Shown here: one piece after another, positions 15,198-22,473 of the stretch
How the letters are laid out: the number at the start of each line of letters is the position of its first letter
How positions within the stretch are numbered: position 1 is the stretch's first letter
Origin: a virus
DNA: 49,079 nucleotides
IMG/VR virus record: IMGVR_UViG_3300045284_000227
Span: 1 to 49,079 of that record
Direction: 5' to 3' (one strand)
Translations under genes and position numbers: made by a program
The notes under the pieces: generated by a model
Databases searched by the model: none
Seen by the model: the letters and a program-made list of their open reading frames with translations, nothing else
What the model was told of the DNA's origin: nothing

Positions 15198-16260
15198 TCT
15201 GGATCATTTCGCGGAGTCCTATTGGGACCCGCGGCGGCATGTCCTGGTGGGCGGGGCGTTCGATCCGCTCCATGAAGGACATCTGGCGTATTTCGAGGAG
15301 GCGCGGAAGCTGGGACCTTTGGTGTGCGCGGTTAGCCCAGACCGGACCGTGGTAGCGAAAGGAAAGATTCCGTGCCTCCCGGAAGCGACGCGAGTCAAAG
15401 TGTTGAATGCGTGCTCGCTGGTGGAGCATGTGACGCTGGCTGCAGACAAAGCCGCAGTCATTCGGGCATTGAAGCCGAAGGCGTATGTCATCGGCTCGGA
15501 CTGGGTGACCGCCTTTCCCGACGAGGAGAAGCAAGCCTGCCTCGATGTCACCGCGCGTGTCGTGTTTGCCAGTTGCCGCGAGAACTCCTCCACTGCGCTG
15601 CTCGCCGATTACGAGCGGAGACGCAACGCGGAGAAGTTGGCGGCATTTGAAACATTCGTGCAGCAGCAGAAGCCAGCCGAGAAACCATGGGAGCCGGTGC
15701 TGGATTACTCATGGGAAGCGCGGAAGGTGGTCGAGGGACCGCACGCGCAGTTGATTAAGGATACGTTTCAGCCGTCCTCGGTGTTGGATGCTGGCTGTGG
15801 TTCTCAGGCTCATCTCGTTCACATGCTCAGAGATATTGGAGTCGAGGCGCTAGGCTTTGATACCAACACCGAGAACGGCGAAGCAGTCTTCCGCTTTAGC
15901 ATTCTTCACGAAGACCCACTGAACGAGTGTGGCGCCGATCCAAACGGACTCGATCCGAGCGACCTCGTCATCTGCCGCGAAGTCTTGGAGCACCTGACCG
16001 TCAGGCAATTGGCTGTCGCGGTGCGGAACCTCGTGAAGCTGTCGAGCAAATATGTCTACGTTACTACGCGCTTTACTGCGCATCCGCACATCTACGATGT
16101 GTCTGGGTCTGATGATCTTGATCCTACTCACATCACGATGCTGAATCAGGATTTCCTGCGCAGCCTGTTTGTGCTGGAAGGCTGTACACGCCGAGCAGAC
16201 CTTGAACAGAAGCTGGACTGGCAGAAGAAGTCTCGCGTGCTGGTCTACCAAGTGCCATGA
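15184..16260 (+). CDS. Cytidylyltransferase-methyltransferase fusion
   Basis: 358 residues. Residues about 18-150 are a small nucleotidyltransferase of the TagD/GCT/RfaE type: GGAFDPLHEGHL (HxGH at 30-33) and the late ENSSTALL motif. It would transfer a nucleotide to a sugar or polyol phosphate. Residues about 195-358 are a class I methyltransferase: SVLDAGCGSQAHL (200-211) and CREVLEHL. The two halves are joined by a charged linker (151-180). ATG 15184 overlaps the previous gene by 14 bases; the frame continues upstream but inside that gene. Joined activation and methylation suggest a modified nucleotide-sugar. Substrates are unknown. Confidence 0.75.
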   Translation: MSICNLDHFAESYWDPRRHVLVGGAFDPLHEGHLAYFEEARKLGPLVCAVSPDRTVVAKGKIPCLPEATRVKVLNACSLVEHVTLAADKAAVIRALKPKAYVIGSDWVTAFPDEEKQACLDVTARVVFASCRENSSTALLADYERRRNAEKLAAFETFVQQQKPAEKPWEPVLDYSWEARKVVEGPHAQLIKDTFQPSSVLDAGCGSQAHLVHMLRDIGVEALGFDTNTENGEAVFRFSILHEDPLNECGADPNGLDPSDLVICREVLEHLTVRQLAVAVRNLVKLSSKYVYVTTRFTAHPHIYDVSGSDDLDPTHITMLNQDFLRSLFVLEGCTRRADLEQKLDWQKKSRVLVYQVP

Positions 16261-16370
16261 CGTGGACTGATTACTTTTACTGCTTTCTGCTGGTGGTCTT
16301 TCAGGTCTTAGCCGAGGGCTGGCTGGATGAGTGGCGGGATCGTCGCCATGCGAGGCGCAGCCGTGATTGA
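16257..16370 (+). CDS. Membrane microprotein
   Basis: A 37-residue ORF with one hydrophobic segment (YFYCFLLVVFQVLAEGWL) and a basic Arg-rich tail. Its ATG overlaps the fusion enzyme's stop (ATGA), and it fills the gap before the glycosyltransferase-like gene, overlapping it slightly. It could anchor an enzyme to the membrane or be chance; the overlap pattern favours a gene. Confidence 0.45.
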   Translation: MTWTDYFYCFLLVVFQVLAEGWLDEWRDRRHARRSRD

Positions 16371-17085
16371 TGCGGTGCTCTCGTATCATATGAACCCGCA
16401 GACGTGTGGTGTGGCGAAGTTCAATCATGCGCTGGCGAAGCGGCTGGGCGTGCCGTGTCTGCCGCTGGCTGATACATTCAACGGACATGCACTGGTATCC
16501 ATTAAAGCCAGCGAGATAGGGCGCGGATGGGAGCATGCCATCCCTGAAATGTGTACATTGCTTCTACATGACCGCCCAGCCATGACCATGTGCGGGCGTC
16601 CAAGACGATGGCTCTATGCCGATGAACTCGGCTGCCCCTCCACCATCGACGGCAACCCCACACGCGGAGCCTATCGCGTGCTCGTGTTCGGGATGGCGCA
16701 CAAGCTGAACCTGCCACACTTTGAACAACTGAAGGCGCAACTCGATGAAGCACACCCGGACTACACGATCGAACTCTCGACCGCGGTCCATGAAGGCACC
16801 CCGTGGGACGAGGCGCTTACGGAGTCTGTCGCTGCCATGCGGCGCATCTACGGTGACAAGCTCCGAGTGCTTGGTTTCCTCGGTGATGACGCTCTCGCCA
16901 AAACACTTCAAGAAGTTGATGCGGTTGCGGCTTATTTCGTTCCTGCTCTGAGAGCGAACAACACCACCTATTGGGCCGCTGTTGACGCCGGCAAGACCAT
17001 CTACACCAACCGAGATGAACACTCCCCGAAAGACACCGACCCGCCCGCGTCGTGGGACCGCCTCGTGGAGTTGATCCGTGCGTGA
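16348..17085 (+). CDS. Glycosyltransferase-like protein (GT-B type, putative)
   Basis: About 245 residues. The opening VLSYHMNPQTCGVAKFNHAL resembles the start of GT4-like glycosyltransferases (a Gly-rich loop after the first strand). Later parts (YRVLVFGMAHKLNLP, KLRVLGFLGDD, VDAVAAYFVPALRANNTTYWAA) fit a Rossmann-like second domain, but the protein is shorter than a full GT-B enzyme. It could transfer a sugar in the downstream pathway. Start candidates are ATG 16348 and GTG 16363. Confidence 0.55.
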   Translation: MRGAAVIDAVLSYHMNPQTCGVAKFNHALAKRLGVPCLPLADTFNGHALVSIKASEIGRGWEHAIPEMCTLLLHDRPAMTMCGRPRRWLYADELGCPSTIDGNPTRGAYRVLVFGMAHKLNLPHFEQLKAQLDEAHPDYTIELSTAVHEGTPWDEALTESVAAMRRIYGDKLRVLGFLGDDALAKTLQEVDAVAAYFVPALRANNTTYWAAVDAGKTIYTNRDEHSPKDTDPPASWDRLVELIRA

Positions 17086-18136
17086 GTTGTTCATCGACGA
17101 GCGCCGGATTGCGGACGACGAGCCCTGTTACGTGGTGGCGGAACTCGGTCACAACCACGGCGGGAGTTTCGACACCGCCAAGGGCATGATCCATGCCGCG
17201 GCAGACTCTGGAGCGCATGCGGTCAAGCTGCAGAAGCGCGACAATCAGACCCTCTACAGCAAAGCCCTGCTGGATCAGGTCTACGACAACGAGAACAGCT
17301 ACGGCCCCACCTACGGCGCACATCGGGAAGCCTTAGAACTCTCGCTGGACGATCTGCAGAAACTGCAGGGGCTGTCCCGGTGGCGTCAGGTGACGTGCTT
17401 CGCTACGGCCTTTGACGAACCCTCCGCAGATGTGCTCGTGGGCTTGGGCATGCCAGCGTTCAAACTCGCATCAGGCGCGTTGACGGATCTGGACCTGATC
17501 AAGTATGTCGGCCAGTTCAAGAAACCGATCATCTTGTCCACCGGGGGCGGGGCGTATCGCGAGGTGGATGCCGCAGTAGATGTGCTGACCGGGACCGGCG
17601 CACCGTTTGCGCTGCTCCATGCGACGGCGGCGTATCCCTGCCAGTTCCCCGAGTTGAACCTGAAGTGCATTCCGGTGATGCGCGAGCGGTATCCGGACAT
17701 CGTCATCGGCTGGTCGGCACATGTCCACAATCTCTCGATGATGCTGCAGGCCCACGCCTATGGAGCCAGAATCATCGAGTGCCACTTCACGTTAAATCGG
17801 TCCATGAAGGGGACGGACCATGCCTTCAGTCTGGAACCCGCCACGCTCCGGAAACTCTGCAAAGACCTGGAGCGAGCGCATCAGGCGGCGGGCGATGGCG
17901 TCAAGGTCTATTACGAGAGCGAACGCAAACCTATTTCCAAGATGCGCCGTCGTCAGACTCCTGACGGACTCCGCATCACAGGAGCCCTCGATGGTCTTGC
18001 TGGAGAAACTACAGCAACGGATTCTGGAGCGCGAGTGGGGACAGGAAGTCTTCATTGTGGAGTCCCCGAACTATCTCGGCAAGATTCTCCACATGAGAAA
18101 AGGCACGAAAGGCGGTCTGCAATATCACGCCGATAA
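17078..18136 (+). CDS. neuB: NeuB-family nonulosonic acid synthase, without SAF domain
   Basis: 352 residues as read. The family condenses phosphoenolpyruvate with an N-acetyl-hexosamine derivative to give sialic, legionaminic or pseudaminic acid. Visible motifs: VVAELGHNHGGSFDTAKGMI (Glu22), AVKLQKRD (Lys50), KLASGALTDLDLI, LLHATAAYP, GWSAHVHN (His215), IIECHFTLN (Glu234, His236) and GTDHAFSLEP (Asp247). The two His match the metal ligands of the meningococcal enzyme. Deviations are an Ala in the GYSDH-type motif and a Cys for Lys in EKHFTL. The barrel ends near residue 290; the last 48 residues overlap the cupin gene and do not resemble the usual C-terminal SAF domain. GGAG lies 7 bases before the GTG start. 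Confidence 0.85.
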   Translation: MRELFIDERRIADDEPCYVVAELGHNHGGSFDTAKGMIHAAADSGAHAVKLQKRDNQTLYSKALLDQVYDNENSYGPTYGAHREALELSLDDLQKLQGLSRWRQVTCFATAFDEPSADVLVGLGMPAFKLASGALTDLDLIKYVGQFKKPIILSTGGGAYREVDAAVDVLTGTGAPFALLHATAAYPCQFPELNLKCIPVMRERYPDIVIGWSAHVHNLSMMLQAHAYGARIIECHFTLNRSMKGTDHAFSLEPATLRKLCKDLERAHQAAGDGVKVYYESERKPISKMRRRQTPDGLRITGALDGLAGETTATDSGARVGTGSLHCGVPELSRQDSPHEKRHERRSAISRR

Positions 18137-18380
18137 GGATGAAGCGTTCTATCTCATCGAGGGCGCGGCCGTGGTCCGGACAGACGCAGGGCAGGGGCTG
18201 ATCGAACTCACCATGAATCCAGGCGAAGGCTTTCGGATTCCACCGGGGGCGATTCATCAGGTCGAGGCAGTCAGCGACTGTACGCTGATTGAGTGGAGCA
18301 CACCACATTACGACGACCGCGTGCATGTGGAGTCTCGGTATGGACTGCCAGAGGCCGGCGGGTTGCCGACCACCAGATGA
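17991..18380 (+). CDS. Cupin sugar-epimerase/isomerase-like protein
   Basis: 129 residues, a single cupin barrel. The start (REWGQEVFIVESPNYLGKIL) and motif 1 (QYHADKDEAFYLIEG) are like small cupins of legionaminic/pseudaminic acid loci and the cupin part of mannose-6-phosphate isomerases. Motif 2 is PGEGFRIPPGAIHQVEA. It probably binds a metal and a sugar or nucleotide-sugar. The start at 17991 lies 146 bases inside the NeuB reading frame; the well-conserved N-terminus shows that this overlap is real. Confidence 0.75.
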   Translation: MVLLEKLQQRILEREWGQEVFIVESPNYLGKILHMRKGTKGGLQYHADKDEAFYLIEGAAVVRTDAGQGLIELTMNPGEGFRIPPGAIHQVEAVSDCTLIEWSTPHYDDRVHVESRYGLPEAGGLPTTR

Positions 18381-19096
18381 ACATCGTCGCCCTGATTCCC
18401 GCTCGCGGTGGCAGCAAGCGCATCCCTCGCAAGAACATCAAGCTGTTGGGTGGGAAGCCGCTGATTCAGTGGACGATTGAAGCCGCGCAGCAGGGTCATC
18501 TGTTCTCAGATATTCTCGTTCCCACGGATGACAAGGAGACGACTGACATCGTCTATCGTTTAGGAGCGAAGGCTGCGTATCGGCCAAACTCCAGCGACGC
18601 TGAGCCTGACATTGTGTGGGTGCATGCGGTACTGCATTACATCGTCGCCGATGCCATTGCCATTCTACGCCCCACGTCGCCGTTCCGTGATGCGGACACC
18701 ATACGAGCCGCCGTGCAGCGTTTCAACGACTGGCAACCGGCTGACTCGTTGCGATTCGTCAGGCGTGTAAACGAACACCCCGGCAAAATGTGGTCGGTGC
18801 AGCGAGGCGAGCGCATGACGCCAATCCTGCCGCTCTGGACTCGCACAGGGAACGACTCCACAGACACGCCGTGGCACAGCGCCCCCACGCAAACGCTTCC
18901 AATGTTTTACGTCCAGACCGCCGGCATGGAAATCGTCTGGACAAAGGTTGTGCGCGAGACGAACACCATTAGCGGCGCGACCGTGATTCCTTTTGAAGTG
19001 TCAGGGTGGCCTGCGCTCGACATCAACACACCGGAGGACTGGGACCGTGCGGAACGCCATGTGGCCGATCTACAAGCGGCTGCTTCAACGCAGTAA
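18377..19096 (+). CDS. neuA: CMP-nonulosonate cytidylyltransferase (NeuA/PseF/LegF type)
   Basis: 239 residues, the usual length. The start VALIPARGGSKRIPRKNI is the CTP-binding signature of CMP-sialic acid synthetases. Further motifs are VPTDDKETTDIV, AILRPTSPFRDADTI and the metal-binding WPALDINTPEDWDRAE near the end. It would activate the NeuB product with CTP to CMP-sugar, the donor for glycosyltransferases. The ATG overlaps the cupin stop (ATGA), so the two are co-translated. Confidence 0.88.
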   Translation: MNIVALIPARGGSKRIPRKNIKLLGGKPLIQWTIEAAQQGHLFSDILVPTDDKETTDIVYRLGAKAAYRPNSSDAEPDIVWVHAVLHYIVADAIAILRPTSPFRDADTIRAAVQRFNDWQPADSLRFVRRVNEHPGKMWSVQRGERMTPILPLWTRTGNDSTDTPWHSAPTQTLPMFYVQTAGMEIVWTKVVRETNTISGATVIPFEVSGWPALDINTPEDWDRAERHVADLQAAASTQ

Positions 19097-20129
19097 CAAG
19101 CCGATTCTCGTCGGCCCATTCACATCAGAAATCGGCTTCGAGTCGCTGTACTGGGTGCCCTTTGTCCAGTCCCTCGGCATCGACCCCTCCCGGCTGATTC
19201 CCATCACGCGAGGCGGGGCCGCGGTCTGGTATGGCGCACCCCACGGCATTGAACTCTACGATCTGCGCGACCCGAAAGATGTCCGCATCGAGAACATGGT
19301 ACAGCATGCACGCACCGGCCTGCTCAAGCAGACACGCGTCACCGCATTTGACCGGTCGCTTCTGAAGGATGCGGCCAAGGCCGCGGGGTTGACGTCGTAT
19401 CACGTCCTCCACCCATCCTGGATGTATCAGACCCTCGCCCCGTTCTGGGAGGGGCGCGTCGGGCTGGACTGGATTCTGTCGCGGCTGACCGTGGAACAGA
19501 CGGTCAATGGCGTCTCTCAGCGGGCCATTGCCAACCTGCGCGTGTTGCCGTTACCGGAGACTGTGAAACTCCCGGCAAACTTCTGCGCGGCCCGGTTCTA
19601 TTTCCGTTCAACGTTTCCGCACTCCCAGGTGACACTGGATTGTGCGCGGGAATGCCTCAAGCAGATTGCCCAGAACCAGCCGGTCGTCCTGCTCAACCCT
19701 GACGTGCATGCAGACGAGCATGTGGATGTCCCGGTGAAGGACATTCCCAACGTCTTCAAGCTAAGTGATTTTATGAAGACCGCGCCGCGGGATAATCTGG
19801 CGATCCAATCTGCGGTGCTGGCGAAATCGACGGGATTTGTCGGGACCTACGGAGGATTGGCGCAGCTCGCGCTCCGGTTGGGAAAGCCATCGGTCAGCTT
19901 CTATTGGGACTGGAAAGGCACCTCACTCGCGCACAAGCACCTGTCGGAAGCCCTCAGTCTGAACACCGGGATCGCCTTCCTGACCTTGCGCCTGACCGAT
20001 ATTCCCCTGCTCAAGACGGTGGCTCCGAATCTGTCGTTCCAGACGTCGAGCAGTCAGGGTGGTCTGCAGCAAAGCGGGACCCAGCAGCCAGCGCCACAGC
20101 CGTCTCACGAGGAAGGAATCCTATCGTAG
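19059..20129 (+). CDS. Putative glycosyltransferase (GT-B-like), last gene of the sugar module
   Basis: About 356 residues. The N-terminal segment KPILVGPFTSEIGFESLYWV and the C-terminal segment STGFVGTYGGLAQLALRLGKPSVSFYWDW are typical of the two Rossmann-like halves of GT-B enzymes; the second resembles the donor-binding region. Being directly after the CMP-sugar synthetase, it is the best candidate for the nonulosonic acid transferase, though this is inference. The C-terminal 30 residues are Gln/Ser-rich. The start (ATG 19059) overlaps the end of the NeuA gene by 38 bases. Confidence 0.6.
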   Translation: MWPIYKRLLQRSNKPILVGPFTSEIGFESLYWVPFVQSLGIDPSRLIPITRGGAAVWYGAPHGIELYDLRDPKDVRIENMVQHARTGLLKQTRVTAFDRSLLKDAAKAAGLTSYHVLHPSWMYQTLAPFWEGRVGLDWILSRLTVEQTVNGVSQRAIANLRVLPLPETVKLPANFCAARFYFRSTFPHSQVTLDCARECLKQIAQNQPVVLLNPDVHADEHVDVPVKDIPNVFKLSDFMKTAPRDNLAIQSAVLAKSTGFVGTYGGLAQLALRLGKPSVSFYWDWKGTSLAHKHLSEALSLNTGIAFLTLRLTDIPLLKTVAPNLSFQTSSSQGGLQQSGTQQPAPQPSHEEGILS

Positions 20130-20287
20130 TTCCCAATCAGGGAGACATCCGCCGGCAGCCCGTTCCAGACGACGTCATACTCGGTGCCCCAGCGGTCACG
20201 ATAGGCTCTCGGCGCAACCGGGGTGACTTCTTTGGGGAGGGTCGGGGATTTCTTCGCCAGTTTGCTGACGACGTACCGTCTAGGCAT
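20105..20287 (-). CDS. Small basic hypothetical protein
   Basis: 60 residues, basic N-terminal half (MPRRYVVSKLAKKSP). A GGAAAG ribosome site lies 6 bases before the ATG. It is convergent with the last glycosyltransferase gene, overlapping its end by 25 bases, and divergent from the next small gene. Function unknown. Confidence 0.45.
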   Translation of the reverse strand: MPRRYVVSKLAKKSPTLPKEVTPVAPRAYRDRWGTEYDVVWNGLPADVSLIGNYDRIPSS

Positions 20288-20322
20288 TGCAACTTTCCAC
20301 CCGGGTTGGCGTATACTCAGGC

Positions 20323-20529
20323 ATGGCGAATTTCCCCTCGCTGCAAGCCGTGGTCGAGTCCTTCGACCTCTACGCGGACTACTCCGGAGACGACACCGTC
20401 ACACGCGAGTCCTTCGCTGCCGACACCCCCGCGGCCCGTGCCCTGCGCCTCTGGGATGACTGGAGTTCGTTCCCCGGTCATGAGGAGGAGGACGTCGAGT
20501 ACGTGGTGACGGTCATTTCTTCGCCTTAG
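20323..20529 (+). CDS. Small acidic hypothetical protein
   Basis: 68 residues, acidic (FDLYADYSGDD, GHEEEDVEYV). A TATACT box at 20312-20317 stands directly before the ATG, so the transcript may be almost leaderless. It points rightward into the end of the leftward late operon and overlaps its last gene by 17 bases. Function unknown. Confidence 0.5.
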   Translation: MANFPSLQAVVESFDLYADYSGDDTVTRESFAADTPAARALRLWDDWSSFPGHEEEDVEYVVTVISSP

Positions 20530-21184
20530 CCGCCGCTCGAGCGGCCACCTTCTCGGCTTTCTGGGCCTTCGCGAAGTCTCGCACTTCGTAGAGCGAATCC
20601 ATCAACTGCTGGAGCTTCTTGGGGTCAGACATGACTCCTGGCTCGAGCGCCCCAAGGCTGCGCATGACATCCATGACGCCGCCTTCATATTTTAAATCCT
20701 TCTGCCCGCGGACGCCTTCCCAATATTGCGCGAACGTGCCGCGTGGTTGGTAGTCCTTGCCCGTGATGCGCTGCAGGGCAGATTGGAACGCGCCCTCGGT
20801 GCGCCGGTAAATGTCCGCCTCATTGACGCCGTTGCCCCCGCGAGCGGCGTTGCGCCCCTCCGCGGAGTTCATCAGGGCACGGAGGGCTGAAATCTCTTCG
20901 TCAAACTTCCCGGCGGACCCGACACCCTCAAGCGCGTGGACGTCAAGCGGGATACGGTCCTGACCCGCCATGAATTGCGACATGGCATCCACCTTCCCCG
21001 GCAACGATACGCCCTTTGGTCCCACCCATGACTGCAGCGGCTGGCCGGCATAGGCTCGATTCAGATTCGGCACCTTGGAGCCGGCCTGCGTAATCCTGGC
21101 CGCTCGAGCCGCTTCATTAGTAAACGGACCCTCGCCTCGCAGGAACATGGCGAGCGCCTGCAGCGCCTCTTCCGTGTTCTTCAC
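20513..21184 (-). CDS. Hypothetical late protein, downstream half of a split ORF
   Basis: 223 residues from GTG 21184, helical and Ala/Lys-rich at the C-terminus (EKVAARAAAKAKK). The GTG has no ribosome site. In the same frame, open reading continues 22 codons further upstream to a TAA at 21251-21253, which is the stop of the previous ORF. The two may therefore be one 382-residue protein interrupted by one stop codon. The central part (DYQPRGTFAQYWEGVRGQKD) looks like a structural protein; no family recognised. Confidence 0.6.
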   Translation of the reverse strand: MKNTEEALQALAMFLRGEGPFTNEAARAARITQAGSKVPNLNRAYAGQPLQSWVGPKGVSLPGKVDAMSQFMAGQDRIPLDVHALEGVGSAGKFDEEISALRALMNSAEGRNAARGGNGVNEADIYRRTEGAFQSALQRITGKDYQPRGTFAQYWEGVRGQKDLKYEGGVMDVMRSLGALEPGVMSDPKKLQQLMDSLYEVRDFAKAQKAEKVAARAAAKAKK

Positions 21185-21250
21185 GAAACTCGTATTCGGA
21201 GACGTCGCGCCCCAGCCGCCCCAATACTTCCCAGCGAGGTCGCCGGGAAG

Positions 21251-21661
21251 TTATTTCGCCACCTCGCTCGTGTCAGCCCATTCCGCGGCACGTCCAGCGC
21301 CGACATTGAGGGCTGACTCCATGCGCTTCACCGCCGGGTCCGCCAGCGCATATGTCCCTTCGCCGCCATACTTCAGCAGGCTTGCTAGCGGCACGGCATT
21401 CTGATTGACGTCCGCCTTCTTGAGAATGGATGCGAGAATGGCTGCGCCTGGGAGGATCTTCTCGAGCGGGAGCAGCGAGGTCGCGGACCCCATCGCTGAG
21501 GGCAGGTCTCCGGGCTTCTGGTCGCCCAGCAGTCCACCGAAAAACCGGTTGATGAGTGCCGCAATCTCATTGGGGTCTTCGCGCAGATTCGGCTGGTGAA
21601 TGTCAACCGGCCTCTCAAGCAGCGAGCGGACAGGCAGCGAGCGGACAGGCAGTTGCGGCAT
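21251..21661 (-). CDS. Hypothetical late protein, upstream half of a split ORF
   Basis: 136 residues with a duplicated pentapeptide near the start (LPVRSLPVRS), then a helical, hydrophobic part (LEKILPGAAILASILKKAD). It ends with TAA in the same frame as the following ORF. Its ATG overlaps the muramidase stop. A small structural or membrane-interacting role is possible. Confidence 0.6.
   Translation of the reverse strand: MPQLPVRSLPVRSLLERPVDIHQPNLREDPNEIAALINRFFGGLLGDQKPGDLPSAMGSATSLLPLEKILPGAAILASILKKADVNQNAVPLASLLKYGGEGTYALADPAVKRMESALNVGAGRAAEWADTSEVAK
21619..21652. repeat. 15-bp tandem duplication
   Basis: The unit GCAGCGAGCGGACAG occurs twice head to tail, with a 4-base partial third copy. 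It keeps the reading frame and encodes the duplicated LPVRS at the start of the late protein. Confidence 0.85.
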
Positions 21662-21987
21662 CAGGCATGCACCACGTTCCAGGCTTTCTTGACATTGGTC
21701 GGCCAGTTGCCATTCAACCCGGTGGGGTCATTCTTCGCCCCTTGGGGTGCCCAGCGCGAGGCCCAGAACTCCACGAAGCCATCCGGGTCCGTCTGTTTGA
21801 TGTAATCGGACATCGCATGGACGGCGGACCGGCAGGTAATCTCAATCGCCTTTTCCACCGTCTCCACCGATGGTATCGAGCACTGGACGGCTTTAAGGAT
21901 GTTGCCTTCCGCCTGGATCACCGCGGCAATCAGGGTGGGGTCAGTCCCAAAATGAGACGAGATGGTCTTGACTTTTTGGTCTATCAT
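21661..21987 (-). CDS. Small muramidase / lytic transglycosylase-like protein
   Basis: 108 residues. TLIAAVIQAEGN supplies the likely catalytic Glu (27), and the C-terminal segment (FVEFWASRWAPQGAKNDP to NWPTNVKKAW) is the conserved end of small phage peptidoglycan hydrolases of the transglycosylase type. No signal peptide is present. It could serve as endolysin or as virion-associated lysin for DNA entry. It directly follows a small membrane protein that may be its holin (TAATG-type overlap at 21987). Confidence 0.75.
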   Translation of the reverse strand: MIDQKVKTISSHFGTDPTLIAAVIQAEGNILKAVQCSIPSVETVEKAIEITCRSAVHAMSDYIKQTDPDGFVEFWASRWAPQGAKNDPTGLNGNWPTNVKKAWNVVHA

Positions 21988-22214
21988 CAGAGCCCTAATT
22001 TATGCTTCAGCCAATCGACGCCGATGGCACCCACGATGACCCCCACCGACCAGATGGTCTTGATGCGGACCGAGTCGTTCTCGAGCTTGCGGACCCGTCC
22101 GTTCTGGAGCATGACCGCGGTCTCGATCCGCTGGCAGATCCGGTACACTTCCCCGATTGTGGGTCTGAACTCATGCTCCGACATACCCTCACCCTTGGAG
22201 GCGACCTGTGACAC
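21987..22214 (-). CDS. Holin-like membrane protein (XhlA-type layout)
   Basis: 75 residues from GTG 22214, or 65 from ATG 22184. The amphipathic N-terminal half (GEVYRICQRIETAVMLQ, RVRKLENDSVRIK) is followed by one membrane segment (TIWSVGVIVGAIGVDWL) and a basic tail, the layout of haemolysin XhlA-like and similar holins. Its stop overlaps the muramidase start, supporting a lysis pair. Confidence 0.6.
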   Translation of the reverse strand: MSQVASKGEGMSEHEFRPTIGEVYRICQRIETAVMLQNGRVRKLENDSVRIKTIWSVGVIVGAIGVDWLKHKLGL

Positions 22215-22315
22215 TTGGCTACCATCCGGAACCGTATTGGTGGAACTACCTGATCGGCATCTTCAAGCCGATTGAACACGTCCTGCATCACCTGACCAAA
22301 TCCCAAGAGGACTGA
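22208..22315 (+). CDS. Antisense-oriented microprotein 1
   Basis: 35 residues rich in aromatic and His residues (YHPEPYWWNYLIGIF). GTG 22208 has a strong GGAGG site 6 bases upstream. It lies on the opposite strand from the late operon, in the space between the holin-like gene and the next internal virion protein, and its TGA overlaps the next ATG (TGATG). Possibly membrane-associated; function unknown. Confidence 0.5.
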   Translation: MTLGYHPEPYWWNYLIGIFKPIEHVLHHLTKSQED

Positions 22316-22473
22316 TGCGGTGGTCGCACTGGTTGGTTGTCTGGCCGGCTCGCATCGTAGACCTCTGGTTTACCGCCTATCGGCTGCTCCTGATTGTTGT
22401 CACGATGATCACTGTGACGACTGTGGTGCTAATGCTCCTGCTGGCGGCTTTCGGGATTCGCTGGGGCTGGTAG
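22315..22473 (+). CDS. Antisense-oriented membrane microprotein 2
   Basis: 52 residues with one long hydrophobic segment (LLLIVVTMITVTTVVLML) between Trp-rich ends. An AGAGGA site precedes the ATG. It forms a two-gene unit with microprotein 1 and overlaps the 3' end of the convergent internal virion gene by 65 bases. A lysis-related (holin or antiholin) role is possible from size and place beside the muramidase. Confidence 0.5.
   Translation: MRWSHWLVVWPARIVDLWFTAYRLLLIVVTMITVTTVVLMLLLAAFGIRWGW

Noticed and set aside
18000-18136. Last 45 or so residues of the NeuB reading frame as a functional domain
   Set aside because: They overlap the conserved start of the cupin in another frame and do not resemble an SAF domain; probably a run-on of the frame.
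20530-20546. Palindrome GCCGCTCGAGCGGC as a bidirectional terminator at the convergence point
   Set aside because: It lacks a T-tract on either strand and lies inside a coding region; ordinary palindrome is as likely.
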